Part shown: positions 9,236 to 18,430 of the stretch, piece by piece | How positions within the stretch are numbered: position 1 is the first letter of the stretch | Layout of the letters: the number at the start of each line of letters is the position of its first letter | Origin: an uncultured Pseudomonas sp. | GTDB taxonomy: Bacteria; Pseudomonadota; Gammaproteobacteria; Pseudomonadales; Pseudomonadaceae | Direction: 5' to 3' | Assembly: GCF_946885955.1 (NCBI RefSeq) | Contig: NZ_CAMPHI010000010.1 | Coordinates: forward strand, 62,001-126,000 | DNA: 64,000 nt | Translations under genes and position numbers: made by a program | Notes under the pieces: model-generated | Database searches by the model: none | Seen by the model: only the letters and a program-made list of their open reading frames with translations | Told to the model about the DNA's origin: nothing

Positions 9236-10012
9236 ATGCTCGAACTCAGCGATGCGCAGATCGGCGGCTGGGTGGGCAGCTTCCTGTTGCCGTTATTTCG
9301 TATCGCCTCGATGTTCATGGTGATGCCGATCATTGGCACCCAGCTGGTGCCCAATCGCGTGCGCCTGTACCTGGCATTGGCGGTTTGCGTGGTGGTGATG
9401 CCGACACTGCCGGCGATGCCGCAGGTCGACGCCATCAATTTGCGGGCGTTTCTGCTGATCGCCCAGGAAGTGCTGATCGGGGCACTGCTGGGGTTTACCC
9501 TGCAACTGCTGTTTCAGGCGTTCGTGATCGCCGGGCAGATCGTGGCGACGCAAATGGGCCTGGGTTTCGCCTCCATGGTCGATCCGGCCAACGGCATTTC
9601 GGTGCCGGTGATCGGTCAGTTTTTCCTGATGCTGGTCACCCTGCTGTTCCTGGCCATGAATGGCCATCTGGTGGTGTTCGAGGTGCTGGCGGAAAGCTTC
9701 GTCACCCTGCCGGTCGGCGAGGGGCTGGTCAATCAGCATTACTGGGAGCTGGCGAACAAGCTGGGTTGGGTGTTCGGTGCCGCCCTGATCCTGGTGTTGC
9801 CGGCGATCACCGCCTTGCTGGTGGTCAATATGGCGTTCGGGGTGATGACCCGCGCGGCGCCGCAACTGAACATCTTTTCCATCGGTTTTCCGCTGACGCT
9901 GCTGCTCGGTTTCATCATCGTCTGGATCGGTATGGCCGACATTCTGGCGCAGTATCAGGTGTTCGCCACCGAAGCGCTGCAGTTTCTCCGCGAGATGGCC
10001 CGGGCGGGCTGA
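9236..10012 (+). CDS. fliR: Flagellar export gate protein FliR
   Basis: A 258-residue protein with about six hydrophobic segments, the FliR component of the export gate. The motif LQLLFQAFVIAGQIVATQMG and the neighbouring GLGFASMVDP are characteristic. It is embedded between fliQ and flhB with 1- and 9-base gaps, so all gate components are expressed together. Confidence 0.95.
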   Translation: MLELSDAQIGGWVGSFLLPLFRIASMFMVMPIIGTQLVPNRVRLYLALAVCVVVMPTLPAMPQVDAINLRAFLLIAQEVLIGALLGFTLQLLFQAFVIAGQIVATQMGLGFASMVDPANGISVPVIGQFFLMLVTLLFLAMNGHLVVFEVLAESFVTLPVGEGLVNQHYWELANKLGWVFGAALILVLPAITALLVVNMAFGVMTRAAPQLNIFSIGFPLTLLLGFIIVWIGMADILAQYQVFATEALQFLREMARAG

Positions 10013-10021
10013 GGATGAGCC

Positions 10022-11158
10022 ATGGCTGAATCCGAAAGTGGCGCCGACAAAAGCGAGGAACCCACGGAGAAACGCCTCCGTGAGTCCCGTGAAAAAGGCC
10101 AGGTCGCCCGATCCAAGGAGCTCAATACCCTGGCGGTGATGCTCGCCGGTACCGGCGCGTTGCTGGCCACCGGCGGCGAGTTGGGGGCCGCCATGCTGCA
10201 GGTCATGCATGCCAGCTTTTCCCTGAGCCGCGAAGTGTTGATGAGTGAGCAGAGCATGGGGTTGCTATTGCTCGCGGCGGGGAAGGTCGCGCTGGAAGCG
10301 CTGATGCCCCTGCTGCTCGCGTTATTGATTGCTTCGATTGTCGGCCCCATCGCCCTGGGCGGCTGGTTGTTCTCGGCCGAGGCGATGGCGCCCAAGTTCA
10401 GCCGCATGGACCCGTTGGCCGGGCTCAAGCGGATGTTCTCGGTCAAGGCCCTGGTCGAGCTGGTGAAGGCGCTGGCTAAGTTCCTGATCATTCTCGCGGT
10501 GGCGCTCTCGGTGCTGGCATCGGACCAGGACGACTTGCTGGCAATGGCCCATGAGCCGATCGAGATGGCGATCCTGCATGCGGCTCAGGTGGTCGGCTGG
10601 AGCGCGTTGTGGATGTCCTGCGGATTGATCCTGATCGCTGCTGTCGACGTGCCGTTTCAGCTCTGGGACAACAAGCAGAAGCTGATGATGACCAAGCAGG
10701 AAGTGCGCGACGAATACAAGGACAGCGAGGGTAAACCCGAGGTCAAGCAGCGTATCCGTCAACTGCAGCGCGAGATGGCCGAGCGGCGGATGATGCAGGC
10801 GGTACCGCAGGCCGATGTGATCATCACCAACCCGACGCACTTCGCCGTCGCCCTGAAATACGACCCGGCGAAGGGCAATGCGCCGATGCTGCTGGCCAAG
10901 GGCAGCGACTTCACTGCGTTGAAAATCCGCGAAATTGCCCAGGAGCATGGCGTCATGCTGCTGGAGTCGCCGGCGCTTGCCCGCGCGGTGTTCTATTCCA
11001 CCGAACTGGATCAGGAGATTCCCGCTGGCCTCTATTTGGCGGTGGCCCAAGTGCTGGCCTACGTCTATCAGTTGCGCCAGTACAAAACCGGCAAGGGCAA
11101 GCGGCCCTCGCCGTTGCCGGACCTACCCATCCCGCCGGACCTGCGCCGCGATCAGTAA
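10022..11158 (+). CDS. flhB: Flagellar export switch protein FlhB
   Basis: FlhB switches the export apparatus from rod/hook to filament substrates. The 378-residue product has a basic cytoplasmic N-terminus (EPTEKRLRESREKGQVARSK), four transmembrane segments, and a cytoplasmic domain with the autocleavage motif NPTH (about residue 268) followed by FAVALKYD. A stand-alone homologue of this C-terminal domain is encoded at 26519-26851. flhB is the last gene before the reverse-strand sodC. Confidence 0.96.
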   Translation: MAESESGADKSEEPTEKRLRESREKGQVARSKELNTLAVMLAGTGALLATGGELGAAMLQVMHASFSLSREVLMSEQSMGLLLLAAGKVALEALMPLLLALLIASIVGPIALGGWLFSAEAMAPKFSRMDPLAGLKRMFSVKALVELVKALAKFLIILAVALSVLASDQDDLLAMAHEPIEMAILHAAQVVGWSALWMSCGLILIAAVDVPFQLWDNKQKLMMTKQEVRDEYKDSEGKPEVKQRIRQLQREMAERRMMQAVPQADVIITNPTHFAVALKYDPAKGNAPMLLAKGSDFTALKIREIAQEHGVMLLESPALARAVFYSTELDQEIPAGLYLAVAQVLAYVYQLRQYKTGKGKRPSPLPDLPIPPDLRRDQ

Positions 11159-11254
11159 GCCTAAGGCAGCCTACCCCGCGGTTGTAGCCTGACCAGCTTG
11201 CTGCTCCTGCGGGAGAGGGGCTGAGGGAGCGCGCGTAGGTCGCGGCCATCCCGG

Positions 11255-11776
11255 CTATTCGATTACCCCGCAGGCCACGCGCGCACCGCCACCACCCAGC
11301 GGGGCGGGATGGTCGGCATGGTTGTCGCCGCCCTGGTGAACCATGATCGCCAGCCCTTTCAGGTCGTCCAGGCTCTTGAGCCGCGGCGCCAGCACCGGTT
11401 GATTGGCGTTGCCTTCGGCATCGACCAGCAGCGCCGGCAGGTCGCCAAGATGGCCATCGCCCCAGGGCATGTCGTGCTTGCCGGTGTTTTGCGGATCCCA
11501 ATGACCGCCGGCCGCTCCGGCAGCAATGGTCTTGCCGTCCTTTTCAGCCGGTGCGCAGTTGCCCTTGGCGTGCAGATGAAAGCCATGTATGCCCGGTTCG
11601 AGACCTTGCAGGTGTGGCGTAAATACCAGCCCGTAAGGCGTCTTGTCGATTTCCACGTTGCCCACCGAGCTGCCCTGGCCTTCGGCGCTGACACTCTGCA
11701 GCGATACTTCGAGACTGGCGGCGTGCAGGCTCATCGAGGCGCAGCCGGCAACGGCGGCGGCTATCCATTTGTTCAT
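11255..11776 (-). CDS. sodC: Periplasmic Cu/Zn superoxide dismutase
   Basis: SodC converts superoxide to hydrogen peroxide and oxygen in the periplasm. The 173-residue protein has a signal peptide (cleavage near LHAAS), the copper ligands in [10 protein letters not shown], the bridging and zinc ligands in GGHWDPQ and [14 protein letters not shown] segments, the [10 protein letters not shown] loop and a C-terminal ACGVIE. The ATG at 11776 is chosen because AAGGAG lies 6 bases upstream; an open frame extends further upstream but without a signal peptide start. It is on the opposite strand between flhB and flhA, interrupting the flagellar block. Confidence 0.93.
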   Translation of the reverse strand: MNKWIAAAVAGCASMSLHAASLEVSLQSVSAEGQGSSVGNVEIDKTPYGLVFTPHLQGLEPGIHGFHLHAKGNCAPAEKDGKTIAAGAAGGHWDPQNTGKHDMPWGDGHLGDLPALLVDAEGNANQPVLAPRLKSLDDLKGLAIMVHQGGDNHADHPAPLGGGGARVACGVIE

Positions 11777-11894
11777 CGTTTGCTCCTTCATGGGTGGAGA
11801 ATTCCACGCAGTTGGGACTGGATTTTTTCCGGGAGGTTCGTGGGCCCGCACCGATGGGCGTGCCTGGGAGGTTTTTTCCGTGACCGGGTAAAGC

Positions 11895-11910
11895 TGGACA
11901 GCTTTTTGCA
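11895..11910 (+). promoter_or_regulatory. Sigma-54 promoter for flhA
   Basis: TGGACAGCTTTTTGCA has GG (11896-11897) and GC (11909-11910 region, within TTGCA) 10 bases apart, matching the RpoN -24/-12 pattern. It is 57 bases before the flhA start and between the divergent sodC and flhA genes, so flhA is probably expressed independently of flhB. Confidence 0.75.
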
Positions 11911-11966
11911 ACCCAGCGCTTAGCGGCGCCGCGGCGTCAAAAGATTGAATCGGTTGGGGTAATGCA

Positions 11967-14096
11967 GTGGCAGTAGATCGCTCACAAATGATCGGCAATG
12001 TGCGGAGCAACCTGTCCGGCTTGCGTCAAGGCAACCTGGGTATTCCATTGTTGCTGCTGGTCATGCTCGGCATGGTCATGTTGCCGATCCCGCCGTTTCT
12101 CCTCGACGTGCTGTTCACCTTCAGTATCGCCTTGTCGATCGTTGTGCTGCTGGTCAGCATCTATGCGCTGCGGCCCCTGGATTTCGCGGTGTTCCCGACC
12201 ATTCTGCTGGCCGCCACCCTGATGCGTCTGGCATTGAATGTGGCTTCGACGCGGGTGGTCCTGCTCAACGGCCATGATGGCCATGCGGCGGCAGGGCAGG
12301 TGATCCAGGCATTCGGTGAAGTGGTGATCGGCGGCAACTACGTGGTCGGTATCGTGGTGTTCGCGATCCTGATGATCATCAACTTCGTGGTGGTCACCAA
12401 GGGCGCCGGGCGTATTTCCGAGGTGTCCGCACGTTTCACCCTGGACGCCATGCCGGGCAAGCAGATGGCCATCGACGCCGATCTTAATGCAGGCCTGATC
12501 GAACAGGCGGAGGCCAAAAAGCGCCGCGCCGAGGTCTCGCAAGAGGCGGATTTCTACGGTTCGATGGACGGTGCCAGCAAGTTCGTGCGCGGCGACGCCA
12601 TCGCCGGCCTGCTGATTCTGTTCATCAACCTGATCGGCGGCATCGCTATCGGGATTTTCCAGCATAGCCTCAGCTTCGTCGATGCGGGCAAGGTCTATAC
12701 CCTGCTGACCATCGGTGACGGCCTGGTCGCGCAGATTCCTTCGCTGTTGCTGTCCACGGCCGCCGCGATCATGGTCACCCGGGTTTCCAGCGCCGAAGAC
12801 ATGGGCGCTCAAGTCGGTCGGCAGATGTTCGCCTCACCGCGCGCCCTGGCGGTTGCGGCAGCGATCATGATCGCCATCGGCCTGGTGCCGGGGATGCCGC
12901 ATTTTTCCTTTATCGGCCTTGGCCTGGTGGCGGCCTGCGCCGCTTACTGGATTGCCAACAAGCAGCGTCTGGTCAAGGAAAACGAGGTCAAGGAAGTGCA
13001 GCGCCAGCAGGAGCTGCTGCCGGCCCAGCGCGCCCAGGAAGTCAAGGAACTGGGCTGGGATGACGTGACCCCGGTGGACATGGTCGGTCTGGAGGTTGGC
13101 TATCGGCTGATTCCCCTGGTGGATCGCAACCAGGGTGGACAGCTGCTGGCGCGGATCAAGGGGGTGCGCAAGAAGCTCTCCCAGGAGATGGGCTTCCTGA
13201 TGCCCTCGGTGCATATCCGCGACAACCTCGACCTGCAACCGAATGCTTACCGTCTGACGCTGATGGGCGTCAGCGTGGCCGAAGCCGAGGTGTTCCCGGA
13301 TCGCGAGTTGGCGATCAATCCCGGGCAGGTTTTTGGCACGCTCAACGGCATCGCCGCCAAGGACCCGGCGTTCGGCCTGGAGGCGGTATGGATCGATCCG
13401 AACCAGCGCGACCAGGCGCAATCCCTCGGTTATACCGTGGTCGACGCCAGCACGGTGGTGGCCACCCATATCAACCAGATCCTGCACAAGCATGCCCACG
13501 AGTTGCTTGGCCACGAGGAAGTGCAGCAGTTGATGCAGGTGCTGGCCAAGAGCTCGCCGAAGCTGGCGGAAGAGCTGGTGCCCGGCCTGGTATCGCTGTC
13601 CACCTTGCTCAAGGTGCTGCAGGCGCTGCTGCAGGAGCAGGTACCGGTTCGTGATATCCGTACCATCGCCGAGGCCATCGCGAACATCGCGCCGAAGAGT
13701 CAAGATCCCGCCGCGATGGTCGCCGCGGTCCGGGTGGCCTTGGCCCGTGCAATCGTGCAAAGCATTGCAGGACTAGAGCCGGAGCTGCCTGTGATCACTC
13801 TGGAACCAAGGTTGGAACAGATATTGCTGAATAGTCTTCAGAAGGCCGGTCAGGGCTCCGAGGATGGGATCCTCCTGGAACCTGGCATGGCCGAGAAGCT
13901 GCAGCGTTCCCTGGTGGACGCGGCGCAGCGCCAGGAAATGCTCGGCAAGCCGGTGATACTGCTGGTGGCCGGTCCGGTCCGGGCGATGCTTTCGCGATTC
14001 GCGCGGCTGTCGGTTCCGAGTATGCATGTACTGGCATACCAGGAAATTCCGGATAACAAGCAGGTCACCATCGTTGCGACGGTGGGGCAGAACTAA
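11967..14096 (+). CDS. flhA: Flagellar export gate protein FlhA
   Basis: FlhA is the large export gate protein: eight transmembrane helices in the N-terminal half and a cytoplasmic ring domain that binds chaperone-substrate complexes. The 709-residue product shows the FHIPEP signature region ([35 protein letters not shown]) and a long soluble C-terminus. The start is GTG at 11967 following GGGGT; a nearby ATG at 11962 is out of frame. It is separated from flhB by sodC but has its own sigma-54 promoter. Confidence 0.96.
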   Translation: MAVDRSQMIGNVRSNLSGLRQGNLGIPLLLLVMLGMVMLPIPPFLLDVLFTFSIALSIVVLLVSIYALRPLDFAVFPTILLAATLMRLALNVASTRVVLLNGHDGHAAAGQVIQAFGEVVIGGNYVVGIVVFAILMIINFVVVTKGAGRISEVSARFTLDAMPGKQMAIDADLNAGLIEQAEAKKRRAEVSQEADFYGSMDGASKFVRGDAIAGLLILFINLIGGIAIGIFQHSLSFVDAGKVYTLLTIGDGLVAQIPSLLLSTAAAIMVTRVSSAEDMGAQVGRQMFASPRALAVAAAIMIAIGLVPGMPHFSFIGLGLVAACAAYWIANKQRLVKENEVKEVQRQQELLPAQRAQEVKELGWDDVTPVDMVGLEVGYRLIPLVDRNQGGQLLARIKGVRKKLSQEMGFLMPSVHIRDNLDLQPNAYRLTLMGVSVAEAEVFPDRELAINPGQVFGTLNGIAAKDPAFGLEAVWIDPNQRDQAQSLGYTVVDASTVVATHINQILHKHAHELLGHEEVQQLMQVLAKSSPKLAEELVPGLVSLSTLLKVLQALLQEQVPVRDIRTIAEAIANIAPKSQDPAAMVAAVRVALARAIVQSIAGLEPELPVITLEPRLEQILLNSLQKAGQGSEDGILLEPGMAEKLQRSLVDAAQRQEMLGKPVILLVAGPVRAMLSRFARLSVPSMHVLAYQEIPDNKQVTIVATVGQN

Positions 14097-14111
14097 CCGA
14101 GGTAACAGGCC

Positions 14112-15410
14112 ATGCAGGTCAAACGCTTTTTCGCCGCCGATATGCGTCAAGCCATGAAACTGGTGCGCGATGAGTTGGGCGCGGATGCCTCGATCATCGC
14201 CAATCGCCGGGTTGCCGGCGGTGTCGAACTGACGGCGGCGCTGGATTATCAGATTCCCGCCGCACCTGCTCGCCAGCCCAATCCGGCGCTGGAGGCCGAA
14301 CTGCGCAAGACCCAGGCGCGGATCCTGTCGGCGCAAACTGAACTGGCTACCCGCGAGAACGGCGACGGGGCCAAGGATCGCCAGCTTTTTGGCGCCGCGC
14401 CGAGCGTGCCGGCGGATAACCTCGCCGCCGCATTGCGCAAGCCGCAAGCCCCGGCCGCCGCAACCGACCAGCGCGCTCTGGATGCCATGCGCTTCGAACT
14501 GCATGGCCTGCGCGAATTGATCGAAGTGCAACTGGGTTCGATCGCCTGGGGGCAGATGCAGACCCGGCGCCCGCAACAGGCCAACCTCTGGCGTCGCTTG
14601 CAACGCATGGGCCTGTCGGCCGAGCTGTCACGGGCCTTGCTCGAGCGCGTGGGAACCATCGCCGAGCCGCGTCAGGCCTGGCGCATGCTTCTGGCGCACC
14701 TGGCCCATGCGATCAAAACCCCGAAGCAGGAACCTCTGGAGGAGGGCGGAGTGATCGCCCTGGTCGGCCCGGCGGGCATGGGCAAGACCACCACGCTGGC
14801 CAAGCTGGCCGCGCGTTATGTGCTCAAGTACGGCGCGCAGAACATCGCCCTGGTGGGCATGGACAGCTACCGCATCGGCGCTCAGGAACAACTCAAGACC
14901 CTGGGGCGGATCCTCAATGTCTCGGTGACTCAGGTCGACCCCAGCCAGTCGCTGACCCAGGCGTTGGCGCCTTTGGCGCGCAAGCGCGTGGTGCTGCTCG
15001 ATACCGCTGGCCTGCCGGGCAACGATCCGGCGTTGCGCATGCAGCTGGAAAGCCTTGCGGGGCGCGGGATCAAGTCGAAAAATTATCTGGTATTGGCGGC
15101 CACCAGCCAGAGCCAAGTGCTCAAAGCCGCCTACCATAGTTATAAGCAGTGCGGTTTGTCCGGTTGCATTCTGACCAAACTGGATGAAGCCACCAGTCTG
15201 GGCGAGGTATTAGGGCTGGCTATTAGCCAGCGTCTGCCGGTAGCCTACATAACTGACGGCCCCAGGATTCCGGATGACGTGCATGTGCCGCGTAGCCATC
15301 AGTTGGTAAGCCGTGCGGTGGGGCTGCAAACGGAAGAAGTTCCAAGCGAAGATACGATGGCGGAGATGTTCGCCGGTCTCTATCAGCAGTCGACTCGGCG
15401 GGCCAGTTGA
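14112..15410 (+). CDS. flhF: Signal-recognition-particle-type GTPase FlhF
   Basis: FlhF is an SRP-family GTPase that sets the polar position of the flagellum. The 432-residue product has a variable N-terminal B domain, then the NG domain with P-loop GPAGMGKT at residues 219-226, the DSYRIGAQEQL segment and the DTAGLPGND G3 motif, and TKLDEATSLG. It follows flhA by 15 bases and precedes fleN, the numerical regulator that acts with it. Confidence 0.96.
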   Translation: MQVKRFFAADMRQAMKLVRDELGADASIIANRRVAGGVELTAALDYQIPAAPARQPNPALEAELRKTQARILSAQTELATRENGDGAKDRQLFGAAPSVPADNLAAALRKPQAPAAATDQRALDAMRFELHGLRELIEVQLGSIAWGQMQTRRPQQANLWRRLQRMGLSAELSRALLERVGTIAEPRQAWRMLLAHLAHAIKTPKQEPLEEGGVIALVGPAGMGKTTTLAKLAARYVLKYGAQNIALVGMDSYRIGAQEQLKTLGRILNVSVTQVDPSQSLTQALAPLARKRVVLLDTAGLPGNDPALRMQLESLAGRGIKSKNYLVLAATSQSQVLKAAYHSYKQCGLSGCILTKLDEATSLGEVLGLAISQRLPVAYITDGPRIPDDVHVPRSHQLVSRAVGLQTEEVPSEDTMAEMFAGLYQQSTRRAS

Positions 15411-15506
15411 TGGCACGCGTCGTGATCAGGGTGTCATCCTGGCCGCTCGTGAAAGCGCGGACGGCCATGCGGCTCCAGTCGAAGATTGACAAGGTGTATA
15501 GATAAC

Positions 15507-16337
15507 ATGGGTATGCATCCCGTACAGGTGATCGCGGTGACCGGCGGCAAGGGTGGCGTCGGCAAGACCAATGTGTCGGTGAATCTGGCCCTCGCATTGG
15601 CCGATCTCGGCCGCCGGGTGATGTTGATGGACGCCGACCTCGGTCTGGCCAACGTCGACGTGCTGCTCGGTCTGAGCGCCAAGCGCACCCTGGAAGACGT
15701 GATCAATGGCGAGTGCGAACTGCGCGATGTGCTGCTGCAGGGGCCGGGCGGTATTCGCATCGTTCCGGCGGCGTCCGGCACCCAGAGCATGGTGCAGCTC
15801 ACGCCCATGCAACATGCCGGTTTGATCCAGGCGTTCAGCGATATCAGCGACAACCTCGATGTGCTGATCATCGACACCGCGGCCGGTATCGGCGATTCGG
15901 TGGTCAGCTTCGTGCGCGCCGCCCAGGAAGTGCTGGTGGTGGTATGCGATGAGCCAACCTCGATCACCGACGCCTACGCCCTGATCAAGTTGCTCAACCG
16001 CGACCACGGCATGAATCGCTTCCGGGTGTTGGCCAATATGGCCCACAGTCCCCAGGAAGGTCGCAATCTGTTTGCTAAGCTAACCAAAGTAACCGATCGA
16101 TTTCTCGATGTGGCGCTCCAATATGTAGGGGCCGTGCCCTACGACGAGTCGGTTCGCAAGGCCGTACAGAAACAACGTGCGGTCTATGAAGCTTTTCCGC
16201 GTTCCAAATGTTCGTTGGCGTTCAAGGCGATAGCCCAGAAAGTCGACACCTGGCCGCTACCGGCCAACCCGCGCGGCCATCTGGAATTTTTCGTCGAGCG
16301 CCTGGTGCAGCAACCGACTGCGGGCTCGGCTATATGA
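15507..16337 (+). CDS. fleN: Flagellar number regulator FleN (FlhG), MinD-like ATPase
   Basis: FleN is a MinD/ParA-type ATPase that binds FleQ and restricts flagellar number to one. The 276-residue product has the deviant Walker A GGKGGVGKT near residue 13 and the DADLGLANVDVLLGL and DTAAGIGD motifs. The ATG at 15507 gives an N-terminus (MGMHPVQVIAVTGG) like known FleN; an upstream in-frame start at 15486 is less likely. The stop overlaps the fliA start. Confidence 0.95.
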   Translation: MGMHPVQVIAVTGGKGGVGKTNVSVNLALALADLGRRVMLMDADLGLANVDVLLGLSAKRTLEDVINGECELRDVLLQGPGGIRIVPAASGTQSMVQLTPMQHAGLIQAFSDISDNLDVLIIDTAAGIGDSVVSFVRAAQEVLVVVCDEPTSITDAYALIKLLNRDHGMNRFRVLANMAHSPQEGRNLFAKLTKVTDRFLDVALQYVGAVPYDESVRKAVQKQRAVYEAFPRSKCSLAFKAIAQKVDTWPLPANPRGHLEFFVERLVQQPTAGSAI

Positions 16338-17080
16338 CAGCAGCCACTGGACTCCTTATGTACAGCAAAGCGCAGGCTCAGGATTCCCAGCATCAATTGA
16401 TCGAGCGCTATGCGCCCTTGGTCAAACGCATTGCCTATCACCTGCTGGCGCGCTTGCCGGCGAGCGTTCAGGTCGACGATTTGATCCAGGCCGGCATGAT
16501 CGGCCTGCTCGAAGCCTCGAAAAAATACGACGGCGGTAAAGGCGCCAGTTTCGAAACCTTCGCCGGTATTCGCATCCGCGGCTCGATGCTCGACGAGGTG
16601 CGCAAGGGCGACTGGGCACCCCGTTCAGTGCACCGCAACAGCCGAATGGTCAGCGATGCCATCCGGGTAATTGAGGCCAGAACAGGACGAGACGCTAAAG
16701 ATCAAGAGGTTGCGGCCGAACTCCAATTGAGTCTCGAGGATTACTACGGCATTCTTGGCGACACTTTGGGCAGCCGTCTGTTCAGCTTCGACGATCTCTT
16801 GCAGGACGGCGAGCATGGCGGGCTGCGCGAAGACGCCAGTTCGGCATACACCGAACCCTCGCGCGACCTGGAGGACGAACGTTTTCAGGCCGCCCTGGCC
16901 GATGCGATCGCGCATCTGCCGGAGCGTGAACGTCTGGTGCTGGCGTTGTATTACGACGAAGAACTGAATTTAAAAGAAATTGGTGAAGTGCTCGGGGTTA
17001 GCGAATCGCGCGTCAGTCAGCTACATAGTCAATGTGCGGCGCGTTTGCGGGCACGGCTCGGCGATTGGCGAGCGAGCTAG
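16334..17080 (+). CDS. fliA: Flagellar sigma factor FliA (sigma-28)
   Basis: FliA directs transcription of late flagellar and chemotaxis genes and is held by FlgM until the hook is complete. The 248-residue product has region 2 (RYAPLVKRIAYHLLARLP, DDLIQAGMIGLLEA, FETFAGIRIRGSMLDE), region 3 and region 4 (LPERERLVLALYY, LGVSESRVSQLHSQ). The ATG at 16334 overlaps the fleN stop as ATGA and yields the family's usual length; a longer frame starting at 16208 lies inside fleN and was discarded. Confidence 0.96.
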   Translation: MTAATGLLMYSKAQAQDSQHQLIERYAPLVKRIAYHLLARLPASVQVDDLIQAGMIGLLEASKKYDGGKGASFETFAGIRIRGSMLDEVRKGDWAPRSVHRNSRMVSDAIRVIEARTGRDAKDQEVAAELQLSLEDYYGILGDTLGSRLFSFDDLLQDGEHGGLREDASSAYTEPSRDLEDERFQAALADAIAHLPERERLVLALYYDEELNLKEIGEVLGVSESRVSQLHSQCAARLRARLGDWRAS

Positions 17081-17092
17081 ACGAGTACACTA

Positions 17093-17113
17093 GGGCCGGA
17101 TAATTGCCGGCCC
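17093..17113 (+). terminator. Inverted repeat after fliA
   Basis: Arms 17093-17099 (GGGCCGG) and 17107-17113 (CCGGCCC) form a 7-bp GC-only stem with a 7-base loop, 12 bases after the fliA stop. There is no T-run, so it may attenuate rather than terminate, or serve as a binding site ahead of cheY. Confidence 0.35.
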
Positions 17114-17225
17114 GACAACACGGGCACAGCCGAACGCAGTGATTTTGCAGCGGCCTGCCAGGCCGGTTTCACGATTAAGGGCGTAACCAGATGCTGGTTA
17201 CGTTTGGGACGGTACGGAGGTCGAC

Positions 17226-17612
17226 TTGGACAAAAATATGAAAATCCTCATCGTTGATGACTTTTCAACGATGCGACGGATCATCAAGAACCTCCTGCGT
17301 GACTTGGGGTTCACCAATACCGCGGAGGCCGACGACGGCACCACTGCGCTGCCGATGTTGCAGAGTGGCGGTTTCGACTTTCTGGTAACCGATTGGAACA
17401 TGCCGGGCATGACGGGTATCGATCTGTTGCGCGCAGTCCGCGCCGACGATCGCCTGAAGACCCTGCCGGTTCTGATGGTGACCGCGGAAGCGAAGCGCGA
17501 TCAGATCATCGAAGCTGCGCAAGCTGGCGTGAATGGTTACGTAGTCAAGCCGTTCACGGCTCAGGTGCTGAAAGAGAAGATTGAAAAGATCTTTGAGCGA
17601 GTCAACGGCTGA
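17226..17612 (+). CDS. cheY: Chemotaxis response regulator CheY
   Basis: CheY carries the chemotaxis signal from CheA to FliM. The product is a single receiver domain with the acidic pair in [10 protein letters not shown], phospho-acceptor D56 in [13 protein letters not shown] in MVTAEA and the KPFTA lysine. The start is uncertain: TTG at 17226 has GGAGG 5 bases upstream, while the ATG at 17238 gives the N-terminus MKILIVDD usually annotated but a spacing of 17. cheZ begins 18 bases after the stop. Confidence 0.95.
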   Translation: MDKNMKILIVDDFSTMRRIIKNLLRDLGFTNTAEADDGTTALPMLQSGGFDFLVTDWNMPGMTGIDLLRAVRADDRLKTLPVLMVTAEAKRDQIIEAAQAGVNGYVVKPFTAQVLKEKIEKIFERVNG

Positions 17613-17630
17613 TGTGCGCCGCGAGGTTCT

Positions 17631-18419
17631 ATGGAACACGATGATCATCTTCAGGACGACTTCGAGTCGAGCCTGAAAACCAATGCTCGCCAACTGGTCG
17701 ATAGCCTTGAAACAGGCAACTTTGGCGAAGCGGTGCAATTTATCAACGAGCTGAACAAGACGCGTGATCGCGGTTTGTATCATGAAGTCGGCAAGCTGAC
17801 CCGTGAGCTGCACAACGCCATTGTCAATTTCCAGCTCGATCCGCGTGTGCCCCATGCCACCGAAGTCTCGCAGATCACCGACGCCACCGAGCGTTTGAAC
17901 TATGTGGTGACGATGACCGAGAAAGCGGCCAACCGCACCATGGACCTGGTCGAGCAGAGTTCGCCACTGGTCAATGGTATTGGCGATCAGGCGCAGGCCC
18001 TGAGCGCCGACTGGGGTCGGTTCATGCGCCGGGAAATGAGCGCCGACGGCTTCCGCGATCTGGCCAAGCGCATCGAGGCGTTCCTCGCCTTGAGCGAGCG
18101 AAGCAGTGGCGAACTGTCCGGGCATCTCAACGATATTCTGCTGGCTCAGGACTATCAGGACCTGACCGGTCAGGTGATCAAACGCGTGACCCAGTTGGTC
18201 ACCGAAGTGGAAAGCAATCTGCTCAAGCTGGTGCTGATGGCCAGTCATGTCGACCGCCTGGCCGGCGTCGAGCATGACCACAGCGCGCTCCGCGCCGAAC
18301 AAGAACAACAAAAATCGCCTTCCCGTGGTGAAGGTCCGCAGATTCATGCCGATAAGCGTGAAGACGTCGCATCGAATCAAGATGATGTCGACGACCTGCT
18401 GTCCAGTCTGGGATTTTAG
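17631..18419 (+). CDS. cheZ: CheY-phosphate phosphatase CheZ
   Basis: CheZ removes the phosphate from CheY. The 262-residue product is largely helical, with the catalytic segment LLAQDYQDLTGQVIKRV (the Gln acts on CheY-P) around residues 163-183, and a short C-terminal CheY-binding peptide ending in DDLLSSLGF. These features and its position between cheY and cheA are diagnostic. Confidence 0.95.
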   Translation: MEHDDHLQDDFESSLKTNARQLVDSLETGNFGEAVQFINELNKTRDRGLYHEVGKLTRELHNAIVNFQLDPRVPHATEVSQITDATERLNYVVTMTEKAANRTMDLVEQSSPLVNGIGDQAQALSADWGRFMRREMSADGFRDLAKRIEAFLALSERSSGELSGHLNDILLAQDYQDLTGQVIKRVTQLVTEVESNLLKLVLMASHVDRLAGVEHDHSALRAEQEQQKSPSRGEGPQIHADKREDVASNQDDVDDLLSSLGF

Positions 18420-18430
18420 GAGCACGTCTT

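Noticed and set aside
9293..10210. Long minus-strand open frame opposite fliR/flhB, and many similar antisense frames across the motility and ccm genes
   Set aside because: They are His/Gln/Arg-rich, lack family similarity and lie opposite well-conserved genes; long shadow frames are usual in GC-rich DNA.
11777..12010. N-terminal extension of SodC
   Set aside because: The extension would overlap the flhA promoter and start and lacks a signal peptide; a good ribosome site precedes ATG 11776.
16208..16333. Longer N-terminus for FliA
   Set aside because: The extra codons lie within fleN and are not sigma-factor-like; ATG at 16334 overlaps the fleN stop and gives normal length.
17082..17110. 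Possible sigma-28 promoter (GCCGGATAA) before cheY
   Set aside because: The -35 part does not fit and the sequence is better explained by the inverted repeat after fliA.
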